A stretch of DNA of 64,000 nt, taken from assembly GCF_010015445.1 (NCBI RefSeq), contig NC_053119.1, positions 2,355,727 through 2,419,726 of the forward strand, read 5' to 3'. This document shows positions 11,199 to 21,466 of the stretch, piece by piece; within the stretch, counting starts at the first letter, position 1; the number at the start of each line of letters is the position of its first letter. Made by a program: the position numbers and the translations under genes. The notes beneath the pieces were generated by a model. It had not been told where the DNA came from and did not search any database. It saw only the letters and a program-made list of their open reading frames with translations. This DNA is from Perca fluviatilis. Lineage: Eukaryota > Chordata > Actinopteri > Perciformes > Percidae.

Positions 11199-11515
11199 GC
11201 CATGGTTCAACTGCATGTCAATAATAATTCAACCTGTAAAGACATATCTATTTACCTTGATGAGGTAGTTGGTTCCTCCCACAACATCTTTCTGCCTGTA
11301 TTTAACTGCTTTGAATTCCACATACTTCTTTCCTGTCTTTTCCTCCACTGTTTTCTTCACCTGTGTATGAAGGAAATAAATATGATATAAATGCAGACAT
11401 TGGGTGTGGAGGTTGTGAAGAATGAAGGCAGATATAAACTCACCAGATCACAAACCGCCTCAGTGTCCTCAGTGGCGTCCGTTATCGCACCGTATTCTCC
11501 GTCCGTGGTTGCCAT
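10785..11515 (-). CDS. Stefin (cystatin B-like) copy 2, three exons, altered loops
   Basis: Coding exons are 11515-11444 (24 codons), 11360-11256 (35 codons) and 10904-10785 (39 codons plus TAG), all GT-AG and phase 0. The product is 98 residues, the usual stefin length. The protein starts MATTDGEYGAITDATEDTEA, and exon 3 opens VHVGGDDYIYLTVF. Both protease-binding loops differ from copy 1. The first reads KDVVGG instead of SQVVAG, with one codon inserted and the conserved Gln replaced. The Leu-Pro of the second hairpin is absent (VFEDIGEEVF). The frame, splice sites, TATA box (11,600-11,607) and AATAAA (10,622-10,617) are intact, so it is probably expressed. I infer a changed or weaker inhibitor. 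Intron 2 holds a long CA array. Confidence 0.88.
10986..11196. repeat. (CA)n array in stefin copy 2 intron 2
   Basis: CA with CACAGA, CACGCA and AAATA interruptions, in the same position as the array in copy 1. Confidence 0.95.
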
Positions 11516-12189
11516 TGTGTCACTGTCCGTTGAAGTTAACAGAGAAGTCAACTGTCTGCTTTGACGTGTCTCAACTGTTTATCACATATGCATATACAGT
11601 ATTTATAGAGAGTAACCACACCCCCCCTCCCCTCCCCCCCCCCAGAGAGCTCCACCTGACAGGTGGTTCCCCTGCATGTTGGGAGGAGCTGTATGAGTAA
11701 CAACAACCCTTTTATTCCTCTTATGAATTCCTTTCCAAATTCTATTTGAGGATTTTCAACAAAATAATGTTTTCAAATCTCATCGTTCAGATTTGTATTG
11801 TTGTACAGAACTAAAATTCAAAAACTAATATTGTTTTGATGTGAAATGATGATGCAGCATTAAGTGTGTTGACCTGAACTAAAACATTAACAGTGTAGAC
11901 TTCTCACATTAACATTTAATTCAAATAAACAATGTCTAAGTTTTATGGCAGAATATTTATTTGGGTTTAGAGGACATTGTGAGCAAACAGGAAAATCTAT
12001 TCTGTAAAAGAAATATAAATAATTTTAAAACTTTAATCTTAGTGCATTCCACCAAATCTCTTCATCTATCAGCGTTAAAACATTCAAAATCAATGTTACA
12101 TCATGTCAGAATAAAGAAGCAGAAGATTTTAACATGAGACTGCAGCCTTTAAATATTTTACTGGTGAGACTGGTTCTGGGATCAGTTTC
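11516..12189. repeat. Stefin 5' flank and inter-copy spacer
   Basis: Contains the poly-C/AGAGAGCTCCACCTGACAGG block, then a spacer (11,705-11,945) repeated at 15,350-15,595. Copy 3's 3' flank follows, with AATATTTATTTGGG at about 11,950. Confidence 0.8.
11600..11607 (-). promoter_or_regulatory. TATA box of stefin copy 2
   Basis: TATAAATA, 85 bp before the ATG, same place as in copy 1. Confidence 0.75.
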
Positions 12190-12605
12190 TAGTTCGAGGG
12201 GGCTGTCTTTGGTCTGATGATCCTGTACATTAGTCAGCGAAACCTTTTCTTCGTCTAAACACATTTATTCATATTGATCTTGTGTTGTTGAGCAGTGAGG
12301 ATCTTCTACACACACACACGCACACACACACACACACACCAAACAACACACACACACACACAGACCTGCCAATCCTCAACATCTTGCCTCCTGTATTTAA
12401 CTGCTATGAATTTCAAATACTTCTTTCCTGTATTTTTCTCCACTTGGGGCCTCAACTGTGTATGAAGGAAATAAATCTGATGTAAATTCAGACCTTGGGT
12501 GTGGAGGTTGTGAAGAATGAAGGTAGATAGAAGCTCACCTGATAGCAAATCTCCCGAATTTCCATATTGACGTTTATTGTCTCACCGTATGCTCTCATCG
12601 TGGTT
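12190..12605 (-). pseudogene. Stefin copy 3, pseudogene
   Basis: The start codon is TTG where copies 1 and 2 have ATG (12,605-12,603); the next in-frame ATG is four codons on. The exon 1 donor (CAG|GTGAGC) survives. Exon 2 (12453 downward) reads LRPQVEKNTGKKYLKF, then YRRQDVEDWQ, and runs straight into CA repeat. The end of the inhibitory loop and the exon 2 donor are lost. Exon 3 keeps only its second half (EKVSLTNVQDHQTKDSPLEL); the VHVGG part is deleted. The promoter is split by a Tc1 element. It is clearly non-functional. Confidence 0.85.
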
Positions 12606-12913
12606 GCCAATGTGTCAAAGGTCCGTTGAAGTTAACAGAGAAGTCGACTGTCTCATCTGTTCATTACATTAGTGTGTATTTACAGTCCCCTCCAAAAGTA
12701 TTGGAACGGCAAGGCAAATTCCTTTGTTTTTGTTGTTCCCTGAAGACATTTGGATTTAAGATCAAAAGACAAGTATGAGACAATAGTTTAGAATGTCAGC
12801 TTTTATTTCCTGGTATTTACATTTAGATGTGTTAAACAACTCAGGACATATCACTGTTTGTTTGAACCCACCCATTTTTACAGTGAGCAAAAGTATTGGA
12901 ACATGTGACTGAC

Positions 12914-13627
12914 CAACACAGTCTCACTCCCTACTCGTCAAATGTATGACGCGTGGTCAAGGACCCTGGCGTCAAGTTTCAACCAAAGAGGGGTACCCTT
13001 GATGATGTTTTTCGACGAGGGGGTCCATCAGATAGACATTCATGTTAATCCCTCACCGTCAGATATCGAGGAATGAAAAAACACGTCCCCCCTTAACTTG
13101 AAATCTGTGACAGTTTTATTATTGGTATTTTAGCCCAATAAGCGCTGTTTTAATCAACATAATCACGAGATATTATCATGGTTTATATGTATAATGTTTA
13201 ATGTTATTATTTCGGTCTATTTCGGCCAGGGAAGCTGGGTTGCTTTTTTGTTTATTTATATTTTTTTAACTATAACGCTACATCTATCAACATTTATTTA
13301 GATGTTATCATGGTATTCATTTCTTTATTTTAATCATATTATTTCGGTCTTATTACCGGTGAAATATTACAGTATATGCTGTAATACAGAACATTACGAT
13401 ATGATCCGAGCTGGACGCATTCATAGCCGATATCCCTCAATGCAATTCGGCCATTCATTTCCAAGAATCAGGCAGCGATCAGCGGTGAGGTAATAACATG
13501 AATGTCTATCTGATGGACCCACTCGTCACAAAACAACATCAAGGGTACCCCTCTTTCGTTGAAACTTGACGCCAGGGTCCTTGACCATGCGTCATACATT
13601 TGACGAGTAGGGAGTGAGACTGTGTTG
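12914..13627. mobile_element. Nested TIR element inside the Tc1
   Basis: The ends are perfect inverted repeats (CAACACAGTCTCACTCCC and GGGAGTGAGACTGTGTTG), with similarity reaching about 150 bp inward. They are flanked by direct GACTGAC copies (12,907-12,913 and 13,628-13,634), a 7-bp target duplication. It is 714 bp with no transposase, so non-autonomous. The superfamily is uncertain; hAT-like is possible from the duplication length. Confidence 0.8.
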
Positions 13628-13667
13628 GACTGACAGATGTTTCTTGTTGCCCAGGTGTTGCTTTTTA

Positions 13668-14311
13668 CAGACTGATCTCATGAATTGGCGTATGTATGAC
13701 ACGCCAATTTGTATTCCGTTTTTGCGTGTTATGAAGACGCATAATCGCATTTTTGCGTGTATATCAACGCAAATCGGCCGCCATTGGCCTATATTGCAAG
13801 TCCATTTCTGCCATAGCAAGTGGTATAAAGGAACGGTGGATGGGTAAAACACAGGACTTTCACCTGGGAGGGCCGGGTTCGTGCCTTGCGTGTGGTGATT
13901 TTGTGGCCGTTTTTTGTTTTTAATTTTTTGTTTTTAATAAGCCTTACCCAATGTTTCTTTCCTAAACCCAACCATTTGTTGTTGTCGTAAGCGTGTTTTA
14001 GTCGTTATTTTTTGTGTTTTTGTCACTGTTTTGTTACTAAAGCCTTTCCCTGTGTTCTTTTCCTAAACTCAACCATTTTTTTTTTCTTGCCAGGCGTGTG
14101 ACGTTGTTCTCGCGATAGTACGTCGCGTTCTCGCGATAGTACGTCGCGTTCTCGCGATAACGCGCAACGTGGCGAGGCCACGTGATGGGTCTGTTTACAT
14201 CAGCTGTTTCCAGCGTGTATCATACACGTGGATAGCTGAAAATGGTGTAAAATAACACGCCATCTGGCTTTATGAAAGTGGCGTATATATTTACGCAAAG
14301 TCATGATGCCA
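13668..14311. mobile_element. Nested element with a 12-bp target duplication
   Basis: Flanked by perfect direct repeats TGTTGCTTTTTA (13,656-13,667 and 14,312-14,323). Near its ends are short inverted phrases around GGCGTATGTATGACACGCC and TGGCGTATATATTTACGC. About 13,870 reads GGGCCGGGTTCGTGCC, close to a tRNA-type B box. Part of the interior is GC-rich repeats of TCGCGATAGTACGTCGCG. I cannot name the class. Confidence 0.7.
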
Positions 14312-15264
14312 TGTTGCTTTTTAGGTTGATTGTTCAAACATCAAACAGCTCTGCATGACTAGTCTAAGTTTTTATCCTTGGTTTAAACCTATAAACACTG
14401 TATTTATTGTAAAAGAGGATAAACCAACATGAAGACTAGAGAGCTGTCTATGGGAGAAAAGCAAGCCATTTTCAAGCTGAGAAAAGAAGGAAAATCGACC
14501 AGAACCATTGGACAAACATTGGGCAATGTCCTGAAAAAGAAAGAAACTACTGGTGTACAGAGCAACAGACGTCCAACAGGTCGGCCAAGGAAAACAAAAA
14601 CTGCTTTTGGAACATTCATATTTATTGATGATGTAACTGAAAATGGTAGCAGCAGATTGAATTCAGAAGCGTACAGAAACATTTTGTCTGCCGATTTACG
14701 GAGAAATGCTTTCAAACTAATCAGGAGGTAGTTTATCATGCAGCAGGACAATGACCCAAAGCACAGTGCCAACAAAACACAGGACTTCATCAGGGGAAAA
14801 AATGGAAGGTTTTAGACTGGCCAAGTCAATCACCTGACCTTAACCCAATAGAGCATGCATTTCACCTCCTGAAGAGGAGACTGAAGGGAAAAACCCCCGA
14901 AACAAACAAGAACTGAAGGAAGCTGCCGTGAAAGCCTGGAATAGCATGACAAATGAAGAATACAACAGTTTGGTGATGTCGATGGGTCGCAGGCTTGAGG
15001 CAGTTATTCCAAGCAAGGGTTATGCCACTACATATTAAATGTTATTTACTTTAAGATTATTTATTCCAATACTTTTGCTCACCTAAAAATGCAGTGGTCT
15101 TATACAAACAGTGATATGTCCTGAGTTGTTTAACACATCTTGATGTAATTACCAGGAAATAAAAGCTGACATTCTAAACTATTGTCTGATACTCGTCTTT
15201 TGATCTTAAACCCAAATGTCTTCAGGGAACAACAAAAACAAAGAAATTGTTTTGGAGGGGACTG

Positions 15265-15640
15265 TACAGAGATTATCCCCCCCCAGAGAGCTCCACCTGA
15301 CAGGTGGTTCCCCTGCATGTTGGGTGGAGCTGTAGGAGGAAACACAAACCTTTTGTTCCTCTTATGAATTCCTTTCTAAATTCTGTTTGAGGATTTTCAA
15401 CAAAAGAATGTTTCATATCTTATTCAGATTTTGTTGATTGCTGTACAGAACTAAAATTCAAAAACTAATATTGTTTTGATGTCAAATGATAATGCAGGAT
15501 TAAGTGTGTTGACCTGAACTAAAACATTAACAGTGGTAATATTTATACATGAATATTTAATTCAAATAAACAATGTCTAAGTCTTGTGTAGATGTTCAAA
15601 CAAATGAACACACCTGATTCAAATTAACTATCAGTTCAGA
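15265..15640. repeat. Displaced 5' flank of stefin copy 3
   Basis: Resumes the copy 3 promoter flank after the Tc1 (AGAGAGCTCCACCTGACAGG), followed by the spacer also seen at 11,705-11,945. Confidence 0.8.
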
Positions 15641-16862
15641 AATGTCATGTAACTAAGTTAACACACACACACATGCACACACACAGATAATACTAGCCCT
15701 AACAACAAGAACCAAGAGGGTTTATAAAGGAATGGAAATAAATTAAAGTATCACTGAGGTCAGCAGATGCTACATGAACATTTAAAGAGGTTATTTCCAA
15801 AAACTGGATTCATATTTTGTTTACATAAATAAATGAAGACATTTTAACAATAAATTCGTGAAAAAAACTCAAAAACTGTGTCAAAAAACTCAAAATGCCA
15901 AAAAAGCACCTCAAACCATTTAAAGAGGTAATTTCAACAAAGAAAAGACACAAAGAGGAGGAAAGGCCAAACATGTTGGCTCAGAGGAGATAACATCTAC
16001 AGCAAAATACATATTTAAACTGCATTATATCTATGTTTTTATATTTATAACTGTCACTTGAGTTCTGCCTTACATAAATTAAGACATTTCCACCATAAAT
16101 CGGTACTGACAAATTCACCAGAAAACCTTGAACTCCACTTATAGAGACCTGGAACATAATAACCATGTTGTAGTGCAACGTTTCATATTTTAACCACAAG
16201 AAATACAGTAAGTAAAGCCAGAGATACATGTTTGATAAAAACCAGTTCTTGTGCAAAGAGAAAGAGCTTGTTCACTTCTGTAGAAACCACACCTGCATAA
16301 ACATGATAGTGTTCTTGGCAGGAGTTTAAGGAAGAAGACACACACACACACACACAGAACAAACACTGACAGACACACACACATAGACATATAAAGACAT
16401 ACACAGACACACACACAAACAAACACACACAGACAGACGCAGACACATGCAGACACACACACACACACAGACAGACGCAGACACATGCAGACACACACAC
16501 ACACAGACACAGACACAGACACACACATACACTAACACAGACACATACAGACACACACACAGTGAAACAGACACACACACATATCTTGAAGTTTTTAACA
16601 ATAAAACACTTTTCTTGTAAAAGCAAAAACTAAAAAATAATCTCTCATTTTGCAAAAGAATAATCTTTAAAAAAACATTCATTTTATTTGTGAAGTCTGT
16701 TACAACATACTTTATTCATGCACACAATCACAGAGAATACTCACACACACACACACACACACACACACTGACACACACATACACACACACAGAGTGAGAA
16801 AGAATGAATAATCTTTACAAAAACATTCAGTTTATTTGTGTGAATTCCGACACGACAAAAAG

Positions 16863-16895
<33 letters not shown>

Positions 16896-17309
16896 AACAC
16901 ACACACACACACACACACAGAGTAACACACAAACACACACACACACAGAGAGAGAGAGAATCCTCCCCCTAACAACAAGAACCAAGAGGGTTTATAAAGG
17001 AATGAAATAAATTAAAGTATCACTGAGGTCAGCAGATGCTACATGAACATTTAAAGAGGTTATTTCCATAAACTGGTTTTATATTTATAATAGTTACCTG
17101 TTTTCTTCACATAAATGAAGACATTTTCACGATATATTGGTGAATAAAGCTGAAAACTGTCAAAATGCCAAAAAACGCATCCCAAACCATTTAAAAATGC
17201 AATTTCAACAAAGAAAAGACACAAAGAGGAGGAATGGTCAAACATGTTGGCTCAGAGGAGATAACATCTACAGGAGAATATATATGTAAACTGCATTATA
17301 TATACATGT
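15641..17309. repeat. Tandem duplication of a gene-free CA-rich unit
   Basis: The block with CTAACAACAAGAACCAAGAG is present at 15,690-15,850 and 16,965-17,130. A block with AAGACACAAAGAGGAGGAA recurs at 15,943 and 17,215. CA arrays occupy 16,338-16,600 and 16,741-16,950. No ORF outside CA artefacts. Confidence 0.8.
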
Positions 17310-18228
17310 CACTGCATGAAAAGTGGGATTTCCATCCCCGTAAATGCCTGTAAACGCCCTGAAATCCCCCTAATTTTCGGCAGTTATTGACAATTTACAG
17401 GCTGTGAACGTCACGTTCGTCTGTGTCACATGTTGTCGGAAACGAACCATGACGTAGGCCTATGTGGAGAGCCCCCGCGGAGGTGTTAATGGATCTAATT
17501 AGAATATGAATAGGAGCCTGGCCAGAGAACGTCTGGCCTGGCTGGAATTTCCTCACTCACTATTGGATGAAACCACTACTTTTAAACAAGAAAAATCTCT
17601 CGTGATTGGTTGACAGGTCTGTCACGGGTTAGGCTATTGGTCAACCTGGGCCATCATTATTATAATAATAAAATCATATATATATATATATATATGTATA
17701 TATATTTATATTTATTTATGTATTATATATATATATATTTTATATATGCTATGTTGTATTCATGTCATGATTATCATAGTTAAAATGATTTGCCAGGAAC
17801 GTGCTGTTTATTCAAAGATAGAGCTTTATTGACACAAAACACAAACGCAATCAGAAAAAAAAACTATGTACAAAGCATCGGAGACACACAGCACACACAA
17901 CAAATATCCCTCGCTCACGAGAAGCAGCACCGTCCACATCTAACCCATGGCTGACTCGGAGCTGTTGGTAACCGGCAGCATTCGGTCTGAATTCGGTCCA
18001 TGTAGCAGACGTCTGTGGTGCGTTGTTCTGTATGTCTATGTGGCGCACTTCCAAATGTCCACCTCACCCACAGCCAGCACACTCTGTCTCGCTTCCAGCA
18101 GCTGTAAAATCAATCAATAAAGACAGTCAGTACTGAGTGATATTTATTTATGGCCACAACACACCTATGAATGCACCTGAAAAATATTCACATTAACCAA
18201 ACGGATCTAATCTTACCCTCTTTTCTTC

Positions 18229-18348
18229 TCGACCGACTCCGAGCTGAACTCTTCACAGCTTCTGCCCGCGATGCCGCATCTGGTTGTTTCTAGCTGAAGC
18301 TCCTGCGTGCTGTCTCGTAATATGTCTTACAGGCAGCTGGAAAACAAT
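18229..18348 (-). pseudogene. Possible exon of the CACTA element's second gene
   Basis: One minus-strand frame reads CKTYYETARRSF, one stop, then KQPDAASRAEAVKSSARSRS and a basic tail before a plausible donor (GAGG|GTAAGA). The Lys/Arg-rich helical pattern resembles short proteins I associate with fish CACTA-type elements. The stop makes it inactive. Confidence 0.35.
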
Positions 18349-19255
18349 TAAACGAGAGTGGTATGAATAAAAAACATAAGTCACAGTAAAATTAAACAAG
18401 GAAAGATGAAAAAGTAAAAATTACTTACACACAATGGCGTCATTATCAGCATCATGTAAATCTGGACTTGCAGACAGCTCCGAGCAAATATAGGTCACAG
18501 CCTCGTTATGAATTTTTTTTTTTTTAAACTATGGTTAAGATCGGTATCTATTAACGTATCTATGTCCTTATACAGAAGAATTAATGAAATTCATTCAATG
18601 AAAGCATATTCTTTGAATCTTACCCTTGCTCCGGTTCGTAGCGCCTGCTTCAGTTTGTCTCTGAGTTGTGAAGACGGCGGAGTGCTTTCTGAAAATTACG
18701 AGATAAAAAAAATATACTTTTATAAAAGCAACTCACCCACTCAGCTCTGTAATGAATGGCGCTGAAAGCAGCCACAGCTCTGTCCTGCTCGCGTTTAAAC
18801 ATTACTGCCAAGTCTAAGTAGCCTGTTTAACATCAACGTCATTGTACGATCAAGAGTTAATAAACAGTACAGACTAGCTCGCCGTTTCATTAATAATCAT
18901 ATACTTACGTTGTCTTCTTTTCTGTGAGCGCATCTTTGGAGCCCCGGAGGAGATATGGAGGAGAGAAAAAAAAAACGCTCCAAATGTCTCGAACAACTCC
19001 TGTGGGTTTCCAAGTGAAGTTTGACAGAGTGTACAGACAACTATTTTAACAGTTGGCCTGAAATATTAAATATTCCCATATTTCTGAAGTTTTTGCTCCA
19101 ACTCTCAGACTCATCTCCCGAGTCCCACCGATTTTTTTCAAATGGAAGCAGTGAGGGCGGGGGTAGGGGGCGGGGCAGTATGATAGAGAGACCGTGGAGC
19201 AGATTAACCAGCAGGGAGCGAACAGCGCACACACTGGTGTGGAGGTGAATTACAG

Positions 19256-19662
19256 TGAGTTATAATGGAATACTGGGAAAGCTTAATAACTATAGGACAA
19301 TTGAAGTCTGGATTATGAGGCCATTTCAGCAGAGCCAACAGCTTCATATGCCATGGACATATGAATATGGTGGTGAATTTGCCAGTATTTTAAGAAGACA
19401 AATGGTTGGGACCTTGTCATGCAATGACAAAGCTGATATGCTTTATGTGAAGCCCAGTGTTTTGGTGTCAGCAGAAAGACTTCTCTTAGAAAACTGTAGA
19501 GTGGAGCCTCTGTCTCCATTCCACCAGACAATGTTGGATGAGCAAGACCAAAGAAAGGCCACTGTAGTCATGTCACTATGTACAGTGGTTGAGCTCGAGG
19601 AGACTGTGAATGAATCATGGAATGCACATTTTACCTTTGTGGCAAAGCCTGATCAAAACTAA
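19256..19662 (+). pseudogene. CACTA-type transposase, C-terminal exon remnant
   Basis: The frame opens after a plausible acceptor (GAATTACAG) with SYNGILGKLNNYRTIEV, then MRPFQQSQQLHMPW. This resembles the C-terminal 'YNGILG..N.R.IEVQ.MR.F' segment of fish EnSpm/CACTA transposases. It runs about 135 codons to a TAA. There is no start codon, no upstream DDE catalytic domain, and the expected Asn-Asn is shortened. The remainder of the frame (LLLENCRVEPLSPFHQTMLD) is unfamiliar. Confidence 0.6.
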
Positions 19663-20136
19663 TTGTTGAAATAAATTATTTTGTGTATCTTTTTTACTTA
19701 TATAACATTGGTCATTGCTAATGACATACAAAGTAATTAATCTAGCATACTTTCATTAAATAAATCAATTCAAGCTAAACTTGAAGAGTCTACAATTAGG
19801 CTATACTGAGTCTGATCTATTTTAAGAGATTTTCTTAAAATTAAGTTAATACCTTTTAGAAAAATGTCACCTGGGGTAAAACTCCCCCTGCTACCCTGAT
19901 TTGCATTTGTATAGCTCACAGCATTTTCATTTACATGTGAAAGCCTCCCCTAGAATTAGGGGGAGGGGGGGTCATGGGGGGACAACTGCCAAGCCAGGCC
20001 CACGTCAATTTCCGACAATTTCCGGCAGTTTTCGGTGTTGCCTGTAAATTGCCGTGTGCAGTCGTAAACCTGAAGTTCCACGACAATCTACAGTGCCGAA
20101 TACTGACGAAATCAGTATCCCACTTTTCATACAGTG

Positions 20137-20524
20137 TGTGTTTTTATATTTATAACTGTCACTTGAGTTCTGCCTTACATGAATTAAGACATTTCCACCA
20201 TAAATCGGTATACAATTCACCGGAATGCAGAAAGTGAAGTGTTTAAAGTTATTTTTCCTGCCAAGAACACTGTTGATCTTTAATGGGTGGACGTGCACAG
20301 AACTGATCAAAACCTTGAACTCCACTTATAGAGACCTGAAACATAACAACCATGTTGTAATGCACTGTTTAATATTTTAACCACAAGAATTACAGTAAGT
20401 AAAGCTGGAGATACATGTTTGATAAAAACCAGTTCTTGTGCAAAGACAAAGAGCTTGTTCACTTCTGTAGAAACCACACCTGCATAAACATGATAGTGTT
20501 CTTGGCAGGAGTTTAAGGAAGAAG
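20137..20524. repeat. Third copy of the CA-unit flank
   Basis: Collinear with 16,040-16,335 (CACTTGAGTTCTGCCTTACA; AACCACACCTGCATAAACAT), with a short extra piece at 20,225-20,305. No gene. Confidence 0.8.
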
Positions 20525-20985
20525 ACACACACACACACACACACACAGAACAAACACTGACAGACACATACACATAGACAGACACATACACACACACAGA
20601 CACACACACACTGACAGAGACACACACAGACATACAGACACACAATGACACAACCACACACACACACACATACACACACACACAGAACACACTGACACAC
20701 ACAGAAACACACACAAACAAACACACACTGACACAACCACACACACACACAGAACACACACTAACAGACACACACACACACATAGAAACACACACACACA
20801 CACAAACAAACACACACTGACACAACCACACACACACACACACACAGAACACACACTAACAGACACACACAGACATAGAAACACACAATGACACACACTG
20901 ACACAACCACACACACACACAGAACACGCTGACAGACACATACACACAAAGACACACACAGACACACACACACACACATATAGAC

Positions 20986-21020
<35 letters not shown>

Positions 21021-21380
21021 CAGAGTAACACCCACACAGAGTAACACACACACACAATGACACACACACACACAGACACAAAAAGACACATACAGACACA
21101 AACATACACACACACGCACACACACACACAGCGTAACACACACACAGAGTAACACACCCATCCAAACACACACACAGCATAACACACACACACACAGAAC
21201 ACACTGACAGACACATACACACACATAGACACACTCACACAGACACAAACAGACACACACAGACACACAAACACACAGAGTAACACACACACACAGAGAC
21301 ACACTGAAACACACAATGACACACTGACACACACACACACAGAGTAACACAAAGACACACACACACACACACACACACAA
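20525..21380. repeat. Long degenerate (CA)n array, about 855 bp
   Basis: Alternating purine-pyrimidine CA with scattered CACAGA, CACTGA, AGAGTAA and AACCA interruptions and an irregular higher-order pattern. Overlapping minus-strand frames of up to 295 codons are Cys/Val artefacts. Confidence 0.95.
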
Positions 21381-21466
21381 AAACAGGAGACGAAGTCCAC
21401 CCACCCACTGGAAGAACTACAAGTGCGCTGGCTTTGTAACAGGTTCTGGAGTGCGTCTGTGACACA

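Larger units (their letters stand above)
12683..15264 (+). mobile_element. Tc1/mariner element with two nested insertions
   Basis: Terminal inverted repeats of about 190 bp begin CAGTCCCCTCCAAAAGTATT and are flanked by the TA target site (12,681-82 and 15,265-66). The transposase is a relic. A frame from 14,429 starts MKTRELSMGEKQAIFKLRKE, the helix-turn-helix start of Tc1 transposases. The catalytic half survives only as fragments ([10 protein letters not shown] around the second Asp) broken by stops and a large deletion. The element sits exactly in the TATA box of stefin copy 3. Confidence 0.88.
17310..20136. mobile_element. CACTA/EnSpm-type DNA transposon
   Basis: The ends are CACTGCATGAAAAGTGGGAT and its inverse ATCCCACTTTTCATACAGTG, flanked by the 3-bp duplication TGT. 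These are typical of the CACTA superfamily. The same flanking sequence without the element is present near 16,021-16,050, giving a natural empty site. The interior holds a transposase remnant, AT microsatellites (17,675-17,740) and a possible second-gene exon. Confidence 0.85.

Noticed and set aside
14404..14790. 128-codon minus-strand frame
   Set aside because: Lies opposite the Tc1 transposase start; antisense shadow.
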